64,000 bases of DNA, from assembly GCA_016946835.1 (NCBI GenBank), contig JACVTC010000140.1, forward strand, positions 38,501 to 102,500, given 5' to 3'. How positions within the stretch are numbered: the first letter of the stretch is position 1; the number at the start of each line of letters is the position of its first letter. This DNA comes from Neocallimastix lanati (nom. inval.). Taxonomy: Eukaryota; Neocallimastigomycota; Neocallimastigomycetes; Neocallimastigales; Neocallimastigaceae. This document shows, in pieces, positions 50,216 to 60,988 of this stretch. The notes beneath the pieces were generated by a model. The model saw only the letters and a program-made list of their open reading frames with translations, made no database searches and was not told the origin of the DNA. Made by a program: the position numbers and the translations under genes.

Positions 50216-50850
50216 AAAAATAAAATAAAATAAAATAAAATAAAATAAAATAAAATAAAATAAAATAAAATAAAATAAAATAAAATAAAATAAAATAAAA
50301 TAAAATAAAATAAAATAAAATAAAATAAAATAAAATAAAATAAAATAAAATAAAATAAAATAAAATAAAATAAAATAAAATAAAATAAAATAAAATAAAA
50401 TAAAATAAAATAAAATAAAATAAAATAAAATAAAATAAAATAAAATAAAATAAAATAAAATAAAATAAATAGTTGAAATATGAATATTAAGTACAGATTG
50501 AATAAAATAAAATAAAATAAAATAAATAGTTGAAATATGAATATTAAGTACAGATTGAATAAAATAAAATAAAATAAAATAAATAGTTGAAATATGAATA
50601 TTAAGTACAGATTGAATAAAATAAAATAAAATAAAATAAAATAAAATAAAATAAAATAAAATAGAATAAAATAAAATAAAATAAAATAAAATAAAATAAA
50701 ATAAAATAAAATAAATAGTAGAATATTAAAATAAGAAAAGTACAAATTGAATAAAATAAATAAAATAAAATAAAATAAAATAAATAGTGAAGTAGTATAA
50801 AATATGTAAAGTATTAATAAAATAAAATAAAATAAAATAAAATAAAATAA
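50216..50850. repeat. Second locus of the composite (AAAAT)n satellite
   Basis: An uninterrupted (AAAAT)n array of about 250 bp (50219-50470) is followed by three nearly identical spacer units, each AATAGTTGAAATATGAATAT then TAAGTACAGATTGAA and four or five pentamers (spacer ends at about 50492, 50550, 50607). A further array and a fourth spacer ending TACAAATTGAA follow. The spacer ends match those at 11.0-12.7 kb, showing one repeat family at two loci about 39 kb apart. Confidence 0.92.
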
Positions 50851-51225
50851 GATATATATATATATAAAAAAAATAATAATAATAAAAAATAAAAAAAATA
50901 ATATTTAATTCATTGATATAAATAGAAAATATAAATATAAATAAAAAAGATTACATAATAATATTTAATAATTTAAATGATTATTTAATTAATTTTTATT
51001 AATTTTTTTTTTTATTTATTTTCATTTATTAGTACATTATTAATTTTTCATAATTCTTTTGGAAAAAAGAAAATATAATATATAAATATATTTTAAAGCT
51101 GATAATAATAATTACAATTTCATTTAACTTTTTTTAAAAAAAAAATATCAAAAAAAAAATATCAAAAAAAAAAAAAAAAATATCAAAAAAAAAAAAAAAA
51201 GAATTAAGATATTTTATACTTCTTT

Positions 51226-51260
<35 letters not shown>

Positions 51261-51343
51261 GAACAGATAATAATTACATTTTTTTTTTTTTTTATAAAAA
51301 CATAAAATTAATATTTTTATATTATTATTAATTTTATATATTT
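50851..51343. other. 3' flank of the GH43 gene
   Basis: AT-rich DNA with no gene. It includes three A-run repeats of the form ATATC(A)n at about 51146-51200 and T runs at about 51231-51259 and 51281-51293. It probably contains the 3' UTR of the minus-strand glycosidase. Confidence 0.5.
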
Positions 51344-53113
51344 CTAACATTGCAAAATACCACACCAATCATCATTTTCAACACCCCATTTACCATCTTC
51401 ATCTTCAAAGTATACTTCTTTACTGGTACAGCAGTTATAACCTAATTTTTCTGCCCAACAACGACAAGATGAATTTTTAGATTTTGCCTTAATAATACAC
51501 CAATCATCATTCTCAATACCCCATTCAAAATCATCAGTATAGACAACAGAAGAAGTTGTCTTACAATATGGATAATTATATTTAACTTCATTATTTTCGG
51601 TTGCATCATTGTTTTGTGATGCCTCGTTTGGATCGTAGATTGGTCTAACACCAACTGATGGATAGGCATTTAGAATTTCGTTATATTGTGCAATGGTAAT
51701 AGGAATGACATAACCGTGACGTGGAGTAAAGTTGAAACCATAAGTGTTACGATTAAGAGTTCTGAAGTTTACAAGATCGGTAGTTTCTTGTAAAACGAAA
51801 TATTGATTGACATAGGCATCAGACATCATTAACCATTTATTGGTTCCAATAATATTATAAATATTACAACCTTCAACTTCAATACCATTATCAGAAAGTT
51901 GTTTAATTTCTTGATATGGACCACTGGCATGATCAGCAGTAGCTAAACAAATGGTTTTTCTAGTTTCGTCCTTGTAATACATGTAGTATTTATTATTTTG
52001 GAAAATAATATCAGAATCAATAGCTTCATTACCATTTCTTGGTTGGAATAAAAGGGCTGGAGCAGTATCTAATTTTTTCATGTCCTTACTATAAGCATAA
52101 TACATAATGGTTTTATTACCACGGTTTGGAACTCTAACGGCAAAATAGATCATATAAGAATTCTTTTCATGATCATAGATAGCTTGTGGAGCCCAGGCAC
52201 GATCAGCTCCTTGAGTAAGAGGATATTTATTAGCAATTTCTATACTTGTGACATCATTCCAATGTATTAAATCTTTTGACTTCGCACTTAAAATATTACG
52301 ATTACTATCCCAGCCACTGTACGATCTCATATCAGTAGCCAACATATAATAATAACCATCTTGACCCTTTAAAATAAAGGGATCACGAATACAACCAGTA
52401 CCTACGTTTGATTTCCAGATCGATCTTCCATTGTTAAGAATGCTAAAGTTATAACCATCAATACTGAGAGCATAAGATAATTGTTCCTTTTCTGGAGCAT
52501 TACCTTGGAAGAAAGCAAAAAGATATGCTCCTTTTGGCATATTATTGTTGTTATAGACAATTGGCTCTTGATCTATTGGAATAATATAAAATCTTTGATT
52601 ATCTCCACCCCAATAATTCCACTGATCAATTTTTGCTCCATTATCAGAGCTTTGATCATAAACATCTAAAGCAGCGTTACCAGAACATTCAGCAGTAATA
52701 TAGTAGGTATCATAATTACCATCAGTTTTGTGAAGAATGAAATGTTGAGCGGATGTTTTACGATATTGTGATAAAATAATTTTATTACCATCTTTATTAT
52801 TACCATTTTCTACAGTTAAGGCGTTGTTTCCTGAAAGAATAGCGAATCTTCCATTACCGGCACTTTCAAAGCGCCATACTTGAGATTTAGTGTCGCTAAG
52901 TTTTTCCCATTGATGAATACTTCCATCATTAGCTATTGTTATATATTTTCCACTAAGATGTGACATAATCATATAATCTTTTCCACCTACAATTTCAAAA
53001 TAAGCTCTTCGAGAAAGATTATTGGTGCTGTTACTAGATTTGGCACTGGCCATAATTGATACCAGTGCATATACAATAAAAATTGATAAAATTTTACAAA
53101 TTTCCATTTTCAA
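51344..53113 (-). CDS. Secreted GH43 glycosidase with ricin-B/CBM13 and two dockerin modules
   Basis: This is a single-exon 589-aa frame. A signal peptide covers residues 1-24 (Met-Lys start, then hydrophobic core ILSIFIVYALVSIMASA). Residues about 38-182 form a ricin-B/CBM13-like trefoil (QVWRF, AQHFIL, NQRFYI repeats). Residues about 195-485 form a GH43 five-bladed propeller: D244 in GCIRDPF fits the base, D366 or D368 in AIDSDI the second Asp, E414 in IEVEG the acid, and H466 in PRHGYVIP the central His. After an Asn/Glu linker come two fungal dockerin (CBM10-like) modules: about 514-540, short and lacking the first Cys pair, and 550-589 (CWAEKLGYNCC, WGVENDDWCGI). Dockerins bind scaffoldins of the fungal cellulosome, so the enzyme is exported and acts on plant cell wall, probably arabinose- or xylose-containing side chains. 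Exact substrate cannot be told. No lesion is seen. Confidence 0.93.
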   Translation of the reverse strand: MKMEICKILSIFIVYALVSIMASAKSSNSTNNLSRRAYFEIVGGKDYMIMSHLSGKYITIANDGSIHQWEKLSDTKSQVWRFESAGNGRFAILSGNNALTVENGNNKDGNKIILSQYRKTSAQHFILHKTDGNYDTYYITAECSGNAALDVYDQSSDNGAKIDQWNYWGGDNQRFYIIPIDQEPIVYNNNNMPKGAYLFAFFQGNAPEKEQLSYALSIDGYNFSILNNGRSIWKSNVGTGCIRDPFILKGQDGYYYMLATDMRSYSGWDSNRNILSAKSKDLIHWNDVTSIEIANKYPLTQGADRAWAPQAIYDHEKNSYMIYFAVRVPNRGNKTIMYYAYSKDMKKLDTAPALLFQPRNGNEAIDSDIIFQNNKYYMYYKDETRKTICLATADHASGPYQEIKQLSDNGIEVEGCNIYNIIGTNKWLMMSDAYVNQYFVLQETTDLVNFRTLNRNTYGFNFTPRHGYVIPITIAQYNEILNAYPSVGVRPIYDPNEASQNNDATENNEVKYNYPYCKTTSSVVYTDDFEWGIENDDWCIIKAKSKNSSCRCWAEKLGYNCCTSKEVYFEDEDGKWGVENDDWCGILQC

Positions 53114-54290
53114 TTTGTATTTAGTAATTTAATTGTATTTTAATTTATAATCTACTATTTAAATATACAAAAAATTATTTTTTCTTCAATTGAAATTATT
53201 TAAATATTTTATTTAATTCTAGAATTTATTGAAATTGATTTCAATTATATTAAGTTAGACATCAAATCTAATTTAATTACTGTATTTTATATAAAATAAT
53301 TTTTACAGATATAAAAGTATTATAACTGAAAAGTTAAACTGAAACTGAAAATTGTAAGATTTTATATATAATATTTTGCAATAAATATATAAAATATATT
53401 TTAATGTTTAAATTTAAAAAAAAAAAAAATAATACAATATGTGACTTTTAAATACAAAAATAACTACTTTACAAAAGATAAACTTCAAAATTACTGTTCT
53501 GAAATATTTTGTAATAGAATGAATGTAAGATTATAATAGTAATATTTTAATTAAAAAATTTATTATTGAATTGTTATTGAAAAGATTAATTTATTTATTG
53601 ATATTAAATAAAATTATATATTAATCATCATAATTTAATTAATTTATAATAACATAATTGAATTACATTAAATTTAATTATTACAAACAATATTTAATTT
53701 ATATTTAATCTAAATTTAATATAAAATTAATTTATTATATAAATATATAATACGAAAGATAAAAAATATAAATAATACAAAATAATACAAAATGATGAAT
53801 AACATATTATATATTAAATATAATGAATTGAAGTCTAAAATAATATTATTTAAGGTTTAAAATCTATTAATGAATAAATCTATAAATTATTGAGTAATTT
53901 TTAATTAGGAAAATTTAATAACTATTAAATTAATTCTTCAATAATTAAATAATAATTTTTGTAACTATTGACTGTAGGAAAGATATAACTATAGTAGTAC
54001 TAATGTTTTTTATGGTATTTTATAATAATAAAATAATTAAAACAAGATAATATTTTAATATTAAAAAAAAATTTAAAAATTTTTATATGATTGAATAAAA
54101 CTATTTAAAAATTACTATAATGATCTTCAAATTTTTAAAAATTTAATATAAAATTATATAAAAAATAAATAAAATAATTGGTATACTACCTACAATTACT
54201 ATAATTCCTATTACTAACTTCTACCATTAATATTATTATTTATTATTATTTAATATAATTCATTATTACATATTATAATAATTTTTTTAT
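53114..54290. other. 5' flank of the GH43 gene, AT-rich
   Basis: Nothing beyond AT-rich sequence is recognised. The promoter of the minus-strand glycosidase must lie at the start of this stretch. Confidence 0.5.
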
Positions 54291-54450
54291 TTCCTGTGTG
54301 TACCGCCCTTTCAGGAATATTGAGGTTGTCGCAACACTTCCATAGAGGCAGAAATGTCCCTGCTAGATAGCCTTACTGAGTATTCAGTATTGGTGCTCTG
54401 TCATGCTTATTAATACTGAATTTTCTAACACGCTTTTTCTCAGAGTGCTT
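54291..54450 (+). repeat. Dispersed 160-bp repeat, copy A
   Basis: It begins TTCCTGTGTGTACCGCCCTT and ends in TTTTTCTCAGAGTGCTT. It is clearly richer in G and C than its surroundings, has no open frame, and matches the segment at 57541-57702 over its whole length at roughly 80% by eye. Both copies follow an AT-rich stretch ending in TTTATTTCCTGTGTG, which suggests a defined left end. It could be a SINE, a solo LTR piece or a structured RNA gene; no tRNA-like box A/B promoter was recognised. Confidence 0.75.
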
Positions 54451-57343
54451 GGTTCGATTTATTATAATAATTTGAAATTGAAAAACATTAAATAATAACA
54501 ATACATTTATAGTATACAGAATAAAATTTATATTCATTATATAATATGTTTTATATACATAAATCATTTATAATAAATAAATTAATGAATTGATGATGAA
54601 AAAAATGATTATATTTTTTTTAAATAAATTTATAAAATACAATTTAATATAAGGTATACATTAAACAATATAATAATATCCGATTTATATTAAATATAAT
54701 TAAGAAATTACTGATTTTCCTTATTTTTTTTTTCCTTTTAAAAAGTATTTCTTCTTTGATTTTATATATAAACATATAACTTTTTATTTCTTACCTTCAA
54801 ACTTCCTATATAAAATTATATATTTCAATTAAAAATTATTGTTCTTGTGATATTATATCATATTAAATACTATTCATTAAGATTTTAATTTAATATTAAA
54901 AAAGTATGATTCATTTTTTTTATTTTTTTTATTAAGAAAATTGATATAACACGGCTTATTTATCTCTTTTAGGGGTAGTTTTATAATTTATGTTTTTATA
55001 AATATAATTAATTTCATTTATTTATTTTATAAATTAATTTTATTTTATTTAAATATTAAATTTTATATTTTCATATTGTTAATATTATTAAACTATTTTA
55101 ATATTATAAAAATAAATGATTATGGTAATTTCACTGTAATAAATAAATATAAAGAAAAAGTATTCTTTATGTGATACTCTTTAATTATAAACTATTTTAT
55201 AATAATAAAATTTTATTATTTAGTGTAATATTATAAAAAGTATAATATAATAAACTAATATAATAAACGATTTATAATAAATATAATTGTTAATTATAAC
55301 ATATAAAAATATATAAAAATATATAAAAATATAATAAAATAAAATAATTAAAATAAAATAAAACTTAATAAATTTATATATTATTTAAATATTTACATAA
55401 CATAAAATTTATCATAAATTTTATACTTACATTAATTTTATGTATTGTGTAGAATTTAGATATTATATAAATATCATGTTATACTAAATCACACTATAAA
55501 TCAAGTGATAATTAATCAAATGATTAATTTATGATTTATTAATTTATTTTTATGTAATTATTAACAAAATATTTTATTAATAATTAAAGTTTTTATTTTC
55601 ATTTTATATTAAAATATAATTAAATATTATAAAAGATCATATTCCCAAATTATAATTTAATATATATTAACCAAGAAAAATATCAATAAAATATAATTTA
55701 ATATATATACACAAAAAACAATATCAATAAGAAATTGATTTTATTTATTTTTTTTTATAAAAAGATTATTCGGTTTACTTTTTTTTTTTCTTCCTATATG
55801 TATTAATACATTCAAAATACCTATATAAAATTATATATATCAATTAAAAATAAATGTTCTTATTATATTATATAGTTTTCAATTAATATTCAATAAGATT
55901 TTAATCTAATATATAAAAAAATGATTCATTGAAAATTTTATAAAACTGATATAAAATGAAATATTCAAACCTTAATTAATATAAAATATTTTTTATTATT
56001 CAAACATAAATTAATGTAATAATTCAAATTTTTATACTTCCTTGAATAGAGTTATATCAAAATATAATAAATATAATAAAGATAACTATTTGTAGTATTA
56101 TATTATTATTTATTGTACAATATTAAATATAGTATTATTTATACAAAAAATGAAAATGTATTGGCTGAAAAATAAATAAAAATATTGATTTATGTATCAA
56201 ATTATTATAATATTATAAAATAAAATTTTTATAATAATTGACTTTTTGACTCATTTTTTTATTTTATGAATAATAGGTGACCAAAAATAATATAAAATTT
56301 TAAAAATTCTGATATTAAACAAATATGTGTAGTAACATATTTGTATATTTAATAATAATTATTAAATATTAAATTTATATCTTTTTGATAATAATTATTT
56401 TATTTTATTTCAATATGTATTATTATAATTATAATAATACTTTAATACATATAAAATTTATATAGTTCTATATATTAGAATATATAATTAATATATTGCC
56501 TATTTCTTATAAATAGATTAAATTATTTATATTAGAAATATAAATAATTTTTAAATTTTAGGAATTAGAATTATCATAGATGTAATACGAAAATTATAAT
56601 TTTATTAATAAATTTTACTAAACTACCATTATTTAAAAACCTCTACTTATAATTATTGCACATGAAAGTCCAGCAATCATGTGATTATTGACATAAAGTA
56701 CATATATATAATATTGCAGAAACCATAATTCAATTTCTCTTTGGGAAATTGAATTATCTGTCAATAGGGTCAATATTTGCAATTATATTTATTAATATAT
56801 CTTTAAAAATTCATAGTTATTTTTGATTAGATCCAGATAAGTTAATTTCTTGGGTCTAATCTTCATTACAAAACTTTTGCTATTAAAAAATCATCAAAGA
56901 TTTAATTAGAAGTAGAAATATCAAATCAGAAGTCATATGTATACTAATGCAGAACCTCAAATTATGAATATATGAAGACTTTTTAATATATGATGAGGTA
57001 AAATTACTTTGAATTTTTGTTTTTCAGATAGTACCATCTAATACTTTTTACCATTTTTATCTTTTATAGTTACAATACAATTTTTATAATATGATATTAG
57101 TGAATTATCATCTAACCAAGAAGACATATCCAAATCAAGCTTCGCAATTGGTTCAGTAATATATTTATTATTTCCGCTTACAATTGTAGTAGAACGTTTA
57201 TGAACTATATAATATTGCTTCATCTGAATTTTTCCATTGTCAACCAAAGTACATTTACTTTTACCAAAGTATCTTAATCTAACAAAGAAACAAAATTTAA
57301 TTTTACTATAATTTATATTAGCTTTTTGTATTTAATAATACAG

Positions 57344-57383
<40 letters not shown>

Positions 57384-57540
57384 GTCATAATTAAAATGGT
57401 AGAAATATTTCATTTTAATTATTAATTACAATAAACCGTTATGAAATAATATTATTTTAATATATCTTATAAATTTTTAATATATTAATAAATAAGTAAT
57501 ACAATTTATTTATTTATTACTATTATTATTATTTATTTAT
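54451..57540. other. AT-rich region with a duplicated block and one hairpin
   Basis: Two diverged copies of a block of about 200 bp lie about 1 kb apart (54720-54925 and 55745-55935), sharing CCTATATAAAATTATATA, TCAATTAAAAAT, TGTTCTT, ATAAGATTTTAAT and ATGATTCATT. A tandem pair of about 45 bp lies at 55660-55735. A perfect 11-bp stem with a 7-base loop lies at 56727-56755 (AATTCAATTTC/GAAATTGAATT). A (TTA)n run lies at about 57345-57382. A minus-strand frame of 69 codons stands at 57038-57247. Confidence 0.55.
57038..57300 (-). other. Possible exon or gene remnant, unknown
   Basis: On the minus strand a frame reads FVRLRYFGKSKCTLVDNGKI and continues through MKQYYIVHKRSTTIVSGNNK and KLDLDMSSWLDDNSL to a stop at 57038. 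Codon use is richer than the surrounding AT-rich noise, so it may be coding or formerly coding. The family is not recognised, and no splice partner was found. Confidence 0.35.
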
Positions 57541-57702
57541 TTCCTGTGTGTGCCGCTCTTTCAGGAATATTGAGGTAGTCACAACACTTCCATATAGACA
57601 AAAATGTCCCTGATGGACAGCTTTACCGAGTATTTAGCATTTAAGCTCTGGCATACATATTATAGCTGAGAATTTTCTAGTACGTTTTTTCTCGGAGTGC
57701 TT
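57541..57702 (+). repeat. Dispersed 160-bp repeat, copy B
   Basis: It begins TTCCTGTGTGTGCCGCTCTT and ends CTCGGAGTGCTT. It is the same family and orientation as copy A at 54291-54450, 3.25 kb away. After the shared part this copy continues into sequence (CACTTGAAATTACATAAACT) that reappears to the right of the MULE at 60931. Confidence 0.75.
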
Positions 57703-57762
57703 CTCCTGTTCTTGACTTCCCTTTAAAGCAAGGCTCTTATATCCTAATCCGTGGAAATACAT

Positions 57763-57828
57763 ACTAACTCACTTGAAATTACATAAACTTCAGAAAAATT
57801 ACAATTTAGTAGAATCTATCTACATCGA
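57763..57828 (+). repeat. Left copy of a direct repeat of about 60 bp flanking the MULE
   Basis: Contains CACTTGAAATTACATAAACT and then TCAGAAAAATTACAATTTA with ATCTAC further on. The partner at 60924-60988 reads CACTTGGAAATTGCATAAAC, TCAGAAAGATTGCAATTTA and ATCTAC in the same orientation. Confidence 0.75.
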
Positions 57829-57831
57829 GAG

Positions 57832-60800
57832 TGTTGCATTTCACCAAATTTTTGAAAACATGTGGCGTATTAAAAATGTTGCATTTCACCAAATTTTTGA
57901 AAACATGTGGCGTATTAAAATGTTGCATTTCACCAAATTGTATTTCTCCAGTTGAAAATTATTAAATAAATAAATAAATAAATTAAATATTATTTAATAT
58001 TGATGTATTTATTGAAAGCATACAAATTATAAAAATAAATGAAAGTATAAATTTAATAAAAATAACAACAAAGGTAGTAAGTTTCAACTAGCGCCACATT
58101 TGTAGATGTAGCTTATGAAAATAAAGCCACATGACAAATTAATATAAATAAAGTAAAAATTTATGTATTATTAAATCTTTGTAATTACCATAATAAAATA
58201 ATAAAATAAAATATATTAAAATATTAAACCTTAAAAATCTTAATTCCAATATTTATATTTTTAAAGTAAATATTAAATAAATTTTTTTTTCATATATAGA
58301 TATCTTTACTAAAGATTTTAAATAAATAAATAATAATAATTTTACCAAATATACATAAATGAGTTAATAAAAATAATATATTAGTACTTTAGAAAAACAT
58401 TAAAAAGTTTTTCTTTTAATATTCTATGTTATAAATTAATAAATAATATATAATATATAATAAATAATAAATAAATAATATAAACTGTAGCAATGATTAC
58501 AGAAACATCGATAATAATATTTTTATAATAACGAAATAATAATAGCTATTAAATATAAAAATAATATAAATGAATTAAAATTATAATATAAAAATTTATA
58601 TATTTAAAAATATATTAAAAAATAAAAAATAAAATAATCTCATATATAACTTTATATTTATCAGTTACACTAAAAAAAAGGTATAATTTAAAATATAAAA
58701 GAATTAAAAAATAATATTTGGATAAATAATTTTCATTTAAAATATATATAATTAAAATTTTATATTATTAAAATTAATTATAATATTTAATTAGAAACTT
58801 TTATTAAAATAAATGGAGAAAAATCAAGAAACTGAAATAAGTAAAACTAATAGAGGAAAAGAACTAATTATTTTAAACAGAAAATATAAGTTCAATTTTT
58901 CATCCAAAAGGAAAGACAATTCAAAAAAAATATAAATGTACTAAATATAAAATATTAAATAAATGTCAATCTTTCATTATTTTAAACAATGAGAATCAAA
59001 CCTTAGAATATGATGACTCACATAATTATCTTGAAAATAAATTTGAAGCAACTAAATCAATTGTAAAAAATAAAATTAAGATTTCAAATAGTTCAATTTC
59101 TTTTAATATAAATATAAAACGAAAATATGATAAAATTTTTCAAGGTATGGGTCTTATATATGCTGGATAAAATTCAATTAAATCCAAAATAGCAAGAAGA
59201 AGAAGAAAACATCTACCTCGTAATATAACAACATTTGATGAAAATATAATAAAATTTCTCAAGGTATGGGTCTTATATGTGCTGGATAAAATTCAATTAA
59301 ATCCAAAATAGTAAGAAGAAGAAGAAAACATCTACCTCGTAATATAACAACATTTGATGAATTCCCAATAAATCAAAATATTATACAACTTAAAAGGATG
59401 AAAATATGATATTCAAAAATAACGATTTAATTGTTTTTCAATCTCCATTCCATGCAGAATTATTTTCTAAAAATAAACATATTTTTGCGGATGGCACATT
59501 TTATTTTGCACCTATATTTAGTTATCAAGTATTCATAACTAGAACCTATGTTACAGAATTAAATTGTTTTTACACTACCTCCTTTTCTATATATATTAAA
59601 AAATAAAAAGCAAACAACTTATGAAATATTATTTGAAGATATAAAAAAAAATTCTAGTAAATATAATAATATTGAAATTACACCAAAAATATTTCATTAC
59701 GATTTAAAAAAACCATATCTAATGCTGCAAAAAAAGATTTTTCTTAATGTAAATATTAAATAATGTATATGGCATTTTAAAAGAACATTAAAAATACAAA
59801 AAATGAATTATGTGTTAATAAAGTTGATAAAATAAAAGATTTATATATTTATTATCAAAATATTTCGAACTTTCCTTTTATTAACTTTGAATATATATAT
59901 ATGATATTTATAAATAAAAAAGTGAATGCTGGGAACATAATTATGTTCAATTTTTGGAATTTTTAAAATATTTTTAAAAAACCTATTTAATTAAATATTA
60001 AATTGAAAATTAGGATTATTACGATAATTTTGAGCATATTACAAATAATGTTTCAGAATCTTTTAATAAATACTTGAAAAAAATATTTTCAAAAAAATCA
60101 AACCATTTTTAATTATTATCAGAATTGCAAGAAGAAGAATCCAAATATTACATTGACTATGAAAGGAGAACTGCTGGAATTTAGAAAAAAAAAAAAAAAT
60201 TAACACGGACTTAGAAAATCAAGACTTTAGTTAAATATTATAAAAATATGGAAACTCTATTAAAAAAAAAAACGAAAGTGTTAGAAATGATTTCATTGAA
60301 TTATAGTTGAAATGATTAAATGATTTAAATATTAAAATTATTAAGATATAACGTAAAATTGACCAAATGAATCCTGTCGTACATAATTATAATTTATTAA
60401 TAGTTAAAATCATTTTAAAGAGAGAATAAATGATTACATATAATCTTTATTGAATTAGGTTAGGTTAAGAACATTAAAATATTTTTTTATAATTTAATAT
60501 TATTATTTTAAAAGTATATTTTTATAATTAGAATATTGTTATTGTAATATTATTTTTTACAAAATATAAAAATATACTGTTATAATTAAAAATTATTTTA
60601 ATTTTTTTTTTTTTTTACAAATTATTAAAATATACATTTATAATTAAATATATTTTTATAATTAAATATTATAAATAATTATTGCATTACAATTTTACAA
60701 AATATTAGAATATATCCTTATTATTAAATATATTTTTATAAATAATTATTTTATTACTATTTTACAAAATATTAAAAATCTATTATTTGTAAAAATAATA

Positions 60801-60917
60801 TTATAATAATATTGATTATTAAATAAATATAAAAAAAATTTTAAAAAACATGTTTTGAATTTTTATTTATTTATTTATTCATTCATTTATATCAATACGC
60901 CACTTGGCGAAATGCAA
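57832..60917 (+). mobile_element. Second MULE-type transposon with inverted termini, decayed
   Basis: The left end TGTTGCATTTCACCAA (57832) pairs with the right end TTGGCGAAATGCAA (60904-60917), which reads TTGCATTTCGCCAA inward. Both are preceded on the outside by GAGAG. The left terminus is tandemly repeated three times (57832, 57877, 57921; units of 44-45 bp with TTTTTGAAAACATGTGGCGT). Inside lies a transposase relic of the same family as the one at 13.6-15.1 kb. No short target-site duplication was recognised. Confidence 0.7.
58813..60425 (+). pseudogene. MULE transposase relic, second copy
   Basis: From ATG 58813 the relic reads MEKNQETEISKTNRGKELII and then KYKFNF, closely resembling the N terminus of the copy at 13.6-15.1 kb. 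FLYWCH-like residues follow (YKCTKYKILNKCQ). A TAA stands in frame near 59168. A 119-bp segment is tandemly duplicated (CAAGGTATGGGTCTTATAT at 59141 and 59260). The catalytic core is recognisable at 59406-59606 (HIFADGTFYFAPIFSYQVF, with the first Asp), then frames change repeatedly; YVSE-type third-acid context lies near 60040-60075 (HITNNVSESFNKYL). It is non-functional. Confidence 0.82.
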
Positions 60918-60923
60918 CTCTCT

Positions 60924-60988
60924 ATTAGCTCACTTGGAAATTGCATAAACGTCAGAAAGATTGCAATTTAATATAATATCTACAACCA
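60924..60988 (+). repeat. Right copy of the direct repeat flanking the MULE
   Basis: Same orientation and about 80% like 57763-57828. See that entry for shared blocks. Confidence 0.75.

Noticed and set aside
54373-54567. Minus-strand 64-codon open frame
   Set aside because: It overlaps the dispersed 160-bp repeat, is not kept open in the second copy, and has no coding character.
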